DNA from: Cololabis saira
Lineage: Eukaryota; Chordata; Actinopteri; Beloniformes; Belonidae
Assembly (NCBI RefSeq): GCF_033807715.1
Contig: NC_084606.1
Coordinates: forward strand, 37,996,401-38,060,400
DNA length: 64,000 nucleotides
Direction of reading: 5' to 3'
The position numbers and the translations under genes are program-made. Positions 8,611-20,264 of the stretch are shown piece by piece; position 1 is the first letter of the stretch, and each line of letters starts with the position of its first letter. The notes beneath the pieces were generated by a model, which was not told the origin of the DNA, ran no database searches, and worked only from the letters and a program-made list of their open reading frames with translations.

Positions 8611-11600
8611 TTGAACCGCCACCTTACCGTGGTGGAGGGGTTTGAGCACCCAAATGATCCGAGGAGCTATGTTGTCCGGGGCTTAATGCCCCTGGTAGGG
8701 TCTCCCAAGGCAAACAGGTCCTAGGTGACGGGTCAGACAAAGAGCGGTTCAAAGCCCCTTATGAAAGAAAAAACAACAAGGAAGTGTACGTCGCCCGGAC
8801 TGGCGTCACCGGGGCCCCACCCTGGAGCCAGGCCTGGGGTCGGGGCTCGCAGGCGAGCGTCTGGTGGCCGGGTCTTGGCCCACGGGACCCGGCCGGGCGC
8901 AGCCCGAACGAGCGACATGGGCCCGCTCTCCCGTAGGCCCACCACCCGCGGGAGGGTTCATAAGGGGACACAGGTGCCGTGTGATTTGGGTGGCAGCCAT
9001 GGGCGGGGGCCCCGGCGACCCAATCCCCGGATGACGACTCTGGCTTTAGGGACATGGAATGTCACCTCGCTGGGGGGGAAGGAGCCTGAGCTTGTGCGGG
9101 AGGCTGAGAGGTATCGACTAGAGATAGTCGGGCTCACCTCCACGCACAGCCTGGGCTCTGGAACCCAACTCCTTGAGAGAGGTTGGACTCTCTTCCACTC
9201 TGGAGCTGCCCATGGTGAGAGGCGGCGAGCTGGTGTGGGCTTGCTCATAGCTCCCCAGCTCAGCCGCCATGTGTTGGAGTTCTCCCCACTTAACGAGAGG
9301 GTCGCTTCCCTGCGCCTTCGGGTCGGGGATAGGTCTCTCACTGTCGTTTCGGCCTACGGGCCGAACGGCAGTGCAGAGTACCCGGCCTTCCTGGAGGCCC
9401 TGGGAGGGGTGCTGGAAAGTGCCCCAACTGGGGACTCCATCGTTCTGTTGGGGGACTTCAACGCTCACGTGGGCAGCGACAGTGTTACCTGGAGAGGTGT
9501 GATTGGGAGGAACGGCCTCCCCGATCTGAACCCGAGTGGTGTTCTGTTATTGGACTTCTGTGCTAGCCACAGTCTGTCCATAACGAACACCATGTTCAAG
9601 CATAAGGGTGTCCATCAGTGTACGTGGCACCAGGACACCCTAGGCCGGAGGTCAATGATCGACTTTGTTGTCGTTTCATCTGACCTCCGGCCGTATGTCT
9701 TGGACACTCGGGTGAAGAGAGGGGCTGAGCTGTCAACCGATCACCACCTGGTGGTGAGTTGGATCCGCTGGCAGGGGAGGAAGCTGGTCAGACCTGGAAG
9801 ACCCAAGCGTATCGTGAGGGTCTGCTGGGAACATCTGGCAGATTCCCCTGTCAGGGGGGTCTTCAACTCCCACCTCCGGGAGAGCTTTGACCGGATTCCG
9901 AGGGAGGCCGGAGACATTGAGTCCGAATGGACCATGTTCTCCACTTCCATTGTTGACGCGGCCGTCCGGAGCTGCGGCCGTAAGGTCTCCGGCGCCTGTC
10001 GCGGCGGCAATCCCCGAACCCGGTGGTGGACACCGGAAGTAAGGGATGCCGTCAAGCTGAAGAAGGAGTCCTACCGAGCCTGGCTAGCTCGGCGGACTCC
10101 CGAGGCAGCTGACGGGTACCGGCAGGCCAAGCGGGCTGCAGCCCGGGCGGTCGCGGAAGCAAAAACTCGGGTCTGGGAAAAGTTCGGGGAGGCCATGGAG
10201 GAGGACTACCGGTCGGCCTCGAGGAAATTCTGGCAAACCATCCGGCGCCTCAGGAGGGGGAAGCAGTGCTCCGCCAACACTGTTTACAGTGGAGGAGGGG
10301 AGCTGTTGACCTCGACTGGGGACATCGTCGGGCGGTGGAAGGAATACTTCGAGGATCTCCTCAATCCCACTGACACGCCTTCCGTCGAGGAAGCAGAGGC
10401 TGAGGATTCAGAGGTTGATTCATTCATCACCCAAGCTGAAGTCACCGAGGTAGTTCGGAAGCTCCTCGGTGGCAAGGCACCGGGGGTGGATGAGATCCGC
10501 CCTGAGTACCTCAAGTCTCTGGATGTTGCGGGGCTGTCGTGGCTGACACGCCTCTGCAGCATCGCGTGGCAGTCGGGGACAGTGCCTCTGGACTGGCAGA
10601 CCGGGGTGGTGGTCCCTCTCTTCAAAAAGGGGGACCGGAGGGTGTGTTCCAACTACCGGGGAATCACACTCCTCAGCCTCCCGGGGAAAGTCTATTCCAG
10701 GGTGCTGGAGAGGAGAATTCGGCCGATAGTCGAACCTCGGATTCAAGAGGAACAATGCGGTTTTCGCCCTGGCCGTGGAACGCTGGACCAGCTCTACACC
10801 CTCCGCAGGGTGCTCGAGGGCGCATGGGAGTTTGCCCAACCAGTCCACATGTGTTTTGTGGACCTGGAGAAGGCTTTCGACCGTGTCCCACGTGGCATCC
10901 TGTGGGGGGTGCTCCGAGAGTATGGGGTCGGAGGCCCTCTGCTGAGGGCTGTACGGTCCCTGTATGACCGGAGCAGGAGTCTGGTTCGCATTGCCGGCAG
11001 TAAGTCAGACCTATTCCCGGTGCGTGTTGGACTCCGGCAGGGCTGCCCTTTGTCACCAGTTCTGTTCATTATTTTTATGGACAGAATTTCTAGGCACAGC
11101 CAGGGGCCGGAGGGGGTACGGTTCGGGAGCCACTTGATTTCATCTCTGCTTTTTGCAGATGATGTGGTCTTGTTGGCTCCCTCGAGCCAGGACCTTCAGC
11201 ATGCACTGGGGCGGTTTGCAGCCGAGTGTGAAGCGGCTGGGATGAGAATCAGCACCTCTAAGTCTGAGGCCATGGTTCTCGCCCGGAAAAAGGTGGCTTG
11301 CACCCTCCAGGTCGGGGGAGAGTTCCTGCCTCAGGTGGAGGAGTTTAAGTATCTTGGGGTCTTGTTCACGAGTGAGGGGAGAACGGAGCGCAAGATCGAC
11401 AGGCGGATCGGTGCGGCGGCCGCAGTAATGCGGTCATTGTATCGGTCCGTCGTGGTGAAGAGGGAGCTGAGCCGAAAGGCAAAGCTCTCGGTTTACCGGT
11501 CGATCTACGTTCCCACCCTCACCTATGGTCATGAACTCTGGGTCATGACCGAAAGAACGGGATCCCGGATACAAGCGGCCGAAATGAGTTTCCTCCGCAG

Positions 11601-11774
11601 GGTGGCGGGGCGCTCCCTTAGAGCAGGGGTTCTTAACCTTTCTGACCTTGGGGCCCAATATTTTCAGTACAGAGTGGCCCGGGGCCCATTAAATATAAAC
11701 AATGTATAGCAGGGGTATTCAACTTTAAGAGGTCCATTTAGAGAAAATTTACTCAAGCGAAGGTCCAGAACATC

Positions 11775-11900
<126 letters not shown>

Positions 11901-12164
11901 TATTCAAGTAGCCTCATAGTTGTATCAACATCTGCATCTGACTTTTATATTAAAAAAAGTACATATTTGCCAATTAACATGTTTAACTTGAATTAAACAT
12001 ATTTTTTTCTCTTAAAAATAAAGTCGATTTTATTTTATTTTTCAAATGCTATCTTATTTTATTTCTCTACCAGCAGTTTGAATTTCCCCTTTTCTTTGTT
12101 AATTGTCTCAACACATTTTTATACTAAATTAATATAAACACATCTTAACAATTTAAGGTTCAGG

Positions 12165-12305
12165 TTCAGGTTTTCATATGCATGTGGAGGTGCTCATGTC
12201 ATTGATGAGCCTGAAACGATATTTAGTTTTAATTATGTTCACTGTGGAGAAAGCTGCTTCACAGCTGTATCTGGACCCAAACATGGGTGTTTTAAGATGC
12301 TCAGC
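12165..12305 (-). pseudogene. hAT transposase C-terminal dimerisation-domain remnant
   Basis: The minus strand reads FGSRYSCEAAFSTVNIIKTK followed by YRFRL-ND. This is the conserved hAT C-terminal pattern (Ser/Tyr-x-CE-x-AFS...IKTK-R-RL). One frameshift further on, EHLHMHMKT continues the family pattern before a stop. It is decayed and not functional. Confidence 0.75.
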
Positions 12306-13460
12306 TTATTTTTCTGTGACTTCAGTTCAGACTTGAGTGGATATGTTTGATGAAAAACTTTGTGTTTTGTTTCAGTGGCGTTTCACTTTCGCACTTTGAA
12401 CGCCACGGTCTCTGAACGTATGAGACACTGGTTTTGTCCCAGTGGGAAGACTGAACAGGATGAATTTGTCCATTCCGGGTTGCATATTTAAAAATACAGC
12501 GAGGACAAAACTTAGTTTGATTTTACTTTAAGTTATTTACATTAATAAGTTGTCAGGACTCAGTGTGTCGGGTTCATCCGAGCCTGATCAGCTGAGACGG
12601 GCACAGCCCGCACCGCAGCTCTCTGGTCGCGCTGCAGCAGTTACTTTCTGATGCTTTTGAGAAAGCCCGAACAGTCCAGTCCAGCAGACACGACAGCCCA
12701 CGCATCTACATCTACCATCCTTCAGCAGTAACGACGGAGCCCACCGCCCGAGCGGCAGCCTCAGCCGACCTCCCCGGCCGCGGGCACGCGCCGGGATAAA
12801 TGAGCACGCCGCGCTCGCTCGCTCTGGGCGCAGACCCAATTAATCGATCCCTGATCCTGGCGGATCTAAACCTACTCTGTGCAAAATGAAGGATTTTCTC
12901 TGTAAAGACACACCATTTCTCTTACTATTACACGTACAGCTAGCTGAGTGTCTTCTTCTCCTCATTTGGTTAGGAGTTGCTATGCAGTCCCGCGGCCCTC
13001 GCGGCCCACACGTACAAAACTGAATTTCTTTTTGCGGCCCACTAGATGGCGCTCGCGGCCCAAGTGTGGGCCGCGGCCCTATGGTTAAGAATCACTGCCT
13101 TAGAGATAGGGTGAGGAGCTCTGTCACCCGGGAGGAGCTCGGAGTAGAGCCGCTGCTCCTTCACATCGAGAGGAGCCAGCTGAGGTGGCTCGGGCACCTG
13201 TATAGGATGCCCCCTGGACGCCTCCCTCGTGAGGTGTTCCGGGCATGTCCCACCGGGAAGAGGCCCCGAGGAAGACCCAGGACACGCTGGAGTGACTACG
13301 TCACTCGGCTGGCCTGGGAACGCCTTGGAGTCCCCCCGGAAGAGCTGGAGGAAGTGTCCGGGGAGAGGGAAGTCTGGGGATCCCTGCTCCGACTGCTGCC
13401 CCCGCGACCCGGACTCGGATAATGCGGTGGACAATGGATGGATGGATGGATGGATGGATG

Positions 13461-13534
13461 GGTTTGCTGAGCAGCAGGCCAAGGAAATTAATGCCGAAAA
13501 AGAGGCAAAAGAAAGAAGACATCCAGGCCAAAGT
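13461..13534 (+). pseudogene. Repeat-array fragment immediately right of the LINE
   Basis: Sequence resumes after the LINE tail with TTTGCTGAGCAGCAGGCC and reads FAEQQAKEINAEKEAKERRH. This is the helical part of the array module (compare VAEQQAKDCKAEKEENERRR). It then runs straight into a GC-rich minisatellite. Confidence 0.8.
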
Positions 13535-14314
13535 TCTGGGGGCCATCCTCGGGACCGGGCAGACCGGCGAGACAGTTCGGGGGGTCGCCCACGGGGCCGG
13601 GCAGACCAGCGAGACAGTTCGGGGGGTCGCCCACGGGGCCGGGCAGACCAGCGAGACAGTTCGGGGGGGTCGCCCACGAGGCCAAGCAGACCAGCGAGAC
13701 AGTTCGGGGGGGTCGCCCACGGGGCCGGGTAGACCGGCGAGACAGTTCGGGGGGGGGTCGCCCACGGGGCCGGGCAGACCAGCGAGACAGTTCGGGGGGG
13801 TCGCCCACGGGGCCGGGTAGACCGGCGAGACAGTTCGGGGGGGTCGCCCACGGGGCCGGGCATACCAGCGAGACAGCTCGGGGGGGTCGCCCACGGGGCC
13901 GGGCAGACCGGCGAGACAGTTCGGGGGGGTCGCCCACGAGGCCGGGCATACCAGCGAGACAGCTCGGGGGGGTCGCCCACGAGGCCGGGCAGACCGGCGA
14001 AACAGTTCGGGGGGGTCGCCCACGGGGTCGGGCAGACCGGCGAGACAGTTCGGGGGGGTCGCCCACGGGGCCGGGCAGACCGGCGAGACAGTTCGGGGGG
14101 GGTCGCCCACGGGACCGGGCGGACCGGCGAGACAGTTCGGGGGGGGGGTCGCCCACGGGGTCGGGCAGACCGGCGAGACAGTTCGGGGGGGTCGCCCACG
14201 GGGTCGGGCAGACCGGCGAGACAGTTCAGGGGGGTCGCCCACGGGATCGAGCGGACCGGCGAGACAATTCGGGGGGGTCGCCCACGGGATCGGGCGGACC
14301 GGCGAGACAGTTTT
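13535..14314. repeat. GC-rich minisatellite, ~42-bp unit, about 18 copies
   Basis: The unit contains GGGGGTCGCCCACGGGG, CCGGGCAGACC and GGCGAGACAGTTC. Unit length varies from 41 to 46 bp through the length of its G-run (6 to 9 G). Open frames on both strands (Pro/Arg-rich) are by-products of the periodicity and base composition. The G-runs make quadruplex formation plausible. Confidence 0.95.
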
Positions 14315-14379
14315 GGGCCTTGGCTTATGGGCTCAAATTAATGCCATAAGTATTTTGTATCTGTAAATAAACTTTGTAC

Positions 14380-14700
14380 TTGTAGAAATATTTTGTGTGC
14401 ATGTGCAAAAAATATTTGTACTTGTACTTTTTTACAAAAGGTACAAACTTTTTACAAAGCTACAAACTTTTTTACAAAAGCTACAAACTTTTTTTCAAAA
14501 GCTACAAACTTTTTTTACAACTACGAGTTATGGCAGTGTTTTGACGTGCCAAAACTAAGAGCCAATCAGCGATCTTTGGCACGGGTTTCAAAGCGTTTCT
14601 GGAGAGCCAATCAGCACATTGCAACTCCTACTGACGTCCCCGCCATATTGGATGTTCAAGACTGGGCTGCAAACTAATACAAGTAAATGGACTTATTTTC
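14380..14700 (+). repeat. ~20-bp tandem repeat followed by CCAAT-box-rich sequence
   Basis: 14405-14525 holds imperfect copies of ACAAACTTTTTTACAAAAGCT-like units. 14545-14660 then holds two AGCCAATCAGC boxes and a GCCATATTGG (YY1/CArG-like) site, a promoter-like combination. No gene start was found downstream. Confidence 0.5.
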
Positions 14701-14719
14701 ATAAAGCTCCTTTCTACAA

Positions 14720-16191
<1,472 letters not shown>

Positions 16192-17135
16192 GTCCAGCTC
16201 AATAACATTTTATTTTTATAAAATGGTATTCATATAGTGTCTATTACAATACAAGTGGCCTCTAAAAGCTTTCCAGAGACCTAGAGAATGATCCCTGAAC
16301 AATTACATAAACAATGGCAGGTAAAAACTCCCCTTTAAGAGGGAAGAAACCTTGAGCAGGACCTGGATTATAAGGGGGTAAAGGAGGAAAAGACAGATCA
16401 GAAAGAAAAAATGAAGAACAGAGCGAGGTGAGAAACAGATATATTGTCAAAGGTAAAAAAGACATATATATTAGTATTGATTTTCCTTTAGCTGGAGAAC
16501 TAAGCTCTGTGTAGATATGACTGATAGATTGATAGTATGCGTGGGTTCCCTCCGGGTACTCCGGGCTCCTCCCACAGTCCAAAAACATGCATAGTACAGT
16601 AGGTTAATTGATGATTACAAATTGCCAGCAGGTGTGAATGTGAGTGGGCATGGTTTTTCTGTCTGTATATGTGTGTGACCGCTCAGTGGATCATGTTGGT
16701 GCCCACCTGCAGCGTAGCTCTATAGCAGCATATTTACAACAAAGAACTGTTTTAGTCGTGTCCTATACTGTAGCTGCAGCTATGACTACTGGCCCTAACA
16801 CACTAGAGTTTACAATAACTAGAGGTTTAATCAACAATAAATATAAGCTTTAATTAACAGTTTTAAATTTGGTTTTAAAGGTGGAGGTGGTGTCAGCCTC
16901 CTTAACCCAGATTGGAAGTTGGTTCCATAGTAATGGTGCCTGATAGCAGAAGAACCGTCCTCTACTTTTGGATCATACACACATGTAAACCTGCCCTCTG
17001 AGAATGGAGAGCTCTGTTAGGGACATAAAGTGCTATTGGGTCTTGCAAATATCCCGGAGCTACGCCATTTAGGGCTTTTATACACAAATAATATAATTTT
17101 GAACTGGATTCTGACAGGGAGTCAATGGAGGGATG
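16192..17135. repeat. Dispersed fish repeat (retroelement 3'-region type)
   Basis: The sequence resembles an abundant teleost dispersed repeat I remember from untranslated regions (the phrases around AAACCTTGAGCAGGACCTGG and GGTGGAGGTGGTGTCAGCC). A LINE-tail-like block (about 16530-16640) lies inside it. Class assignment is uncertain and there is no open frame. Confidence 0.5.
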
Positions 17136-17429
17136 CTAGCTGTTAGCAGCTAACAGGAGAACCTTCTGGTTGTGCTGTTGTAAGAGACTAAGGAAATGTG
17201 TTTTAATATAAAACAGTCGCCTCCCATTATTGTTTTTGGGTTGTCTTGTTGAGAGCTGAACTGGCTGGAGGACTCGCAGTAGCGGGAAGTTACCCTTCCA
17301 AGTCAGTAGATGGCGCTCGAGCGCTTCTGTGGTTTCCACAAGCCCAACGGGCCGTCAGAAATAAAATGGCGCTGGCTTCGTGAAGACGTTAACCCGTCGT
17401 TTCTCCGCGTTTCTCTCGTAAGCAATTAA

Positions 17430-17933
17430 CCCTTGTGCTGTCTTTGGGTCAAGGGAGGGTGAAGGGAGAAGAGAAGGAATGAAAGAAGGGAGAAAAGAAG
17501 GAAGGGAGGGAGAAAGGAGGAAAGATGGAAGGGAGGAAAGAAGGAATGAAGGAAGGGAGAAAAGATGGAAGGAAGGAAAGAAGGAAGAAAGGAGAAAAGA
17601 AGGAAGGAAGGAAGGAAGGAAGGAAGTAGGAAAGGGAGTAAGGAAGGGAGAAAAGATGGAAGGAAGGGAGAAAGGAAGGAAAGAAGGGAGAAAAGGAAAG
17701 AAGGGAGGGAGGAAGGAATGGAGAAAAGGAAAGAAAGAAGGGCGGAATGGAGAAAATAAGGAAAGAAGGAAGGAAAAGCAAAGAAGGTAATAAAGGAACG
17801 GATGACGAAAGGGAGGTATGAAGAAAAAGGAGTAAAGGAGGAAAAGAGGAAAGGAAGAAGGAAGGAGAGAGCATGGCAGGAGGAAAGAAGGATAGAAGAA
17901 TTGGGTGATTTTGACCCAAAGACAGTACAAGGG
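17430..17933. mobile_element. piggyBac-like MITE, copy 1, with polypurine interior
   Basis: TTAA (17426-17429 and 17934-17937) flanks inverted ends CCCTTGTGCTGTCTTTGGGT and ACCCAAAGACAGTACAAGGG. TTAA target use fits piggyBac. The interior is almost wholly GGAA/GGGA-type polypurine on the + strand. Two relatives lie at 59846 and 62482. Confidence 0.8.
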
Positions 17934-17937
17934 TTAA

Positions 17938-18105
17938 GGCTAGAAAAAAATCATGTGGAATACACAAATGAAAAAGGTTTTGTTGGATTTTTTAGAACAA
18001 AAAAAAAAACAAATACAAATATTAGCCGGAAATAGAAACGTTGTGGCAGATAATCTGGAAAGAAAATACAAAAAGCAAGCTGCTGAAATTAAACTTCGGG
18101 GTTTT
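17938..18105 (+). pseudogene. Detached fragment of the repeat-protein array
   Basis: It begins exactly after the MITE target site and matches array sequence (TAGAAAAAAATCATGTGG, then AAATATTAGCCGGAAATAG and AAGCAAGCTGCTGAAATTAAA). The second half is nearly identical to 8483-8560. It carries a poly(A)-like interruption near 18000. It lies over 4 kb from the other fragments. Confidence 0.8.
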
Positions 18106-18337
18106 CAAGTTTTGAAGACAGGCAAGAGTGACATATCCCCCCATAGATATATATATAAAAGCCTTTATATATATCTATGTATCCCCCCAGCAGCCCTGGC
18201 CCGCCCCGCCCCTGCTGTATGCCCACGGACCAACTTATTATTATTTGTGTTCTTTTGTTGTTAATAATAATTGCTCAGACTTGCAGAAAAGATTTGACAC
18301 ATGACACTGACAATTCAACCAATTACAAAGTATTTAT

Positions 18338-18340
<3 letters not shown>

Positions 18341-18368
<28 letters not shown>
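18341..18368. repeat. (GA)n microsatellite
   Basis: Short uninterrupted GA run. Confidence 0.95.
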
Positions 18369-18369
<1 letters not shown>

Positions 18370-18605
18370 ACATGTCAGATGGAGAGAAACACAACCAGAC
18401 TATACAGTCTCCTTATACAGTCTCCCTGCCTATTCATGTACATAGTTCTGTATACTGTATATATATTGTATGCATGTGTTAGATATTTGGTGTTGGGTAT
18501 TTGTTGTAGTTGTATTGGTGTTTCGTGTGTTGATTGTGTCGTGATTTATTGTATGTATATGTATGCTTTCAGCAACAATGGTTACTATTCATGCTAATAA
18601 AGACA

Positions 18606-18633
18606 ATTTGAATTGAATTGAATTGAATTGAAT

Positions 18634-18717
<84 letters not shown>
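18606..18717. repeat. (GAATT)n plus (GA)n compound microsatellite
   Basis: Pentanucleotide AATTG units followed by about 78 bp of GA. Confidence 0.97.
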
Positions 18718-18723
<6 letters not shown>

Positions 18724-18847
18724 AGATTTTTACAAAAGCACTATATTTACATATTTGTATTTCTGAGACAGTCCTGTAGAGTTTCTAAGAAACACTGGCT
18801 TGTTTTACAGGATAAAGTGAGTATATAGCGGTTTATTTGTTTTATTT

Positions 18848-19222
18848 TCCATCCATCCATCCATTTTCTATACCTGCTTTATCCTCTGCGGGGTCACGGG
18901 GGTCTGCTGGAGCCTATCCCAGCTATTTTCAGGTGAGAGGCAGGGGTTACACCCTGGACAGGTCACCAGTCCATCACAGGGCCACATATACAGACAAACA
19001 ACCAGACACGCTCACACCTACGGGCTATTTAGGATCACCAATTAACCTAATATGCATGTTCTTGGACTGTGGGAGGAAGCCGGAGTACCCGGAGAGAACC
19101 CACACAAGCATGGGGAGAACATGCAAACTCCACACAGAAAGACCCTGCCGGGCCGGGGAGTCAAACCGGGGACCTTCTTGCTGTGAGGCAACAGTGCTGA
19201 CCACTAAACCACCGTGCTGCCC
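18848..19222 (-). mobile_element. LINE 3'-end fragment
   Basis: On the minus strand this is a retrotransposon 3' end finishing in (ATGG)n. It contains the typical GGGTCACGGGGGTCTGCTGG and CTGTGGGAGGAAGCCGGAGT phrases of a very common fish repeat. Related pieces occur at 15021, 16530 and 41350-42345. Confidence 0.75.
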
Positions 19223-19223
19223 T

Positions 19224-19974
19224 CCAAATCATCCCCCCTGAAATAAAAACGGTCCAAATCCTCCCCCCCTGAAATAAAAACGGTCCAAATCATCCCCCCT
19301 GTAAAACTGCCATCCCTCCTTTCCATCCCTTATGTCATTTCATGAATGAATGTGGTTTTACTGCTATTTCAACATTTAGAGTCATCACCAGAAAAATAAC
19401 ACCAGAAAAATAACTTTTCACCTGTTTCAAGTACATTTTTACTTGATGAAGTAGAAAAATCTGCCAGTGGGACAAGATTTATCTTCTCATTACAAGCAAA
19501 AAAATCCCTGGTTCCACTGGCAGATTTTTCTACTTATTTCAAGTGAAAATCTACTTGAAACAGGTGAAAATTGTTTTTTCCAGTGATGAGTCTTGATTTA
19601 AGTGTAATGAGATTTTTTTTACTAAAATTAGACATTTTAACTAGAAATAAGACAAATATTCTTGTTAAGATTTTGAGTTTTTGCAGTGATCCATGTTACT
19701 TATCCTGTGAAGGACAGAGTCATATTGATAAGTTCAGAAAAGTGTTTTTTATTGTTGTGTTTTGATGTATTTGATGTAAGCCCAGTGGATATTTAAAGCT
19801 TACAGAAGGCTGCATTTAACTGCTGCTATGTCATTCCTGCAGTATTTCTGCAGGTGTTTTGGTCACTGCTATTATTTGTAATTTATTATATTACTTGTAA
19901 TCAGCACAAATTATCTGTCCCCATATGATAAAATCCAACACCCCCACTGATTTCTTTTTACAACTCGAGTACTG
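19224..19974 (-). mobile_element. CAGTACT-type DNA element, copy A (reverse)
   Basis: The right end is CAACTCGAGTACTG. The interior matches copies B (20795) and C (47489), including GGGGGATGATTTGGACCG units and a CACTTGAAATAAGTAGAAAAA block. The left end is truncated against the LINE fragment. No transposase frame. Confidence 0.8.
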
Positions 19975-20012
19975 ATTATATTAGATAATTTAATGTAAAG
20001 CTATAGACAACT

Positions 20013-20108
20013 AGATCCCGTCCTACATATTCCGGGTCAGTAGGTGGCGGTATGGAGCTTACAGTTGGTTTGCCACCCGCCAATAAACGCAAAGAAGAAG
20101 AAGAAGAA
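20013..20108 (+). repeat. Short dispersed repeat ending in (GAA)n
   Basis: GTAGGTGGCGGTATGGAGC through AAACGCAAAGAAGAAGAAG resembles a short repeat widely found in fish genomes, recalled from memory. It abuts the sf1 promoter. Confidence 0.5.
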
Positions 20109-20264
20109 CCGTCAGCCTTTGTGAAATTTCCCCGGTCGCCATTTTGAGAGCAGCGCTGCACTCCGTCTGTTCTGCTTCTACATCCTCCTCTTCGAAAAGA
20201 ACACACATTTATACCCGAGTGAGTTGCTGTGTGGCGGGAACAAAGCCATTTCAATCTACTGGAT
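20109..20264 (+). promoter_or_regulatory. sf1: sf1 promoter-proximal region and 5' leader
   Basis: GGTCGCCATTTTGAGAG (about 20133) is a YY1-type CCAT core typical of TATA-less housekeeping promoters. It is followed by a pyrimidine-rich stretch and the ATG at 20265 (GGATATGGCC). No TATA box is evident. The transcription start is not determined. Confidence 0.5.

Noticed and set aside
8733..11658. Open frames antisense to or out of frame with the LINE ORF
   Set aside because: Shadows of GC-rich coding sequence; the + strand frame has the endonuclease and reverse-transcriptase motifs.
13042..14242. Long Pro/Arg-rich open frames over the minisatellite, both strands
   Set aside because: Several overlapping frames of equal quality arise from a repeat unit free of stop codons; no gene signals.
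17355..17967. Ser/Phe/Leu/Pro-rich and Lys/Glu/Gly/Arg-rich frames (also 51372-51734, 59849-60685, 62440-62945)
   Set aside because: Translations of GGAA/CCTT microsatellite tracts inside MITEs or introns.
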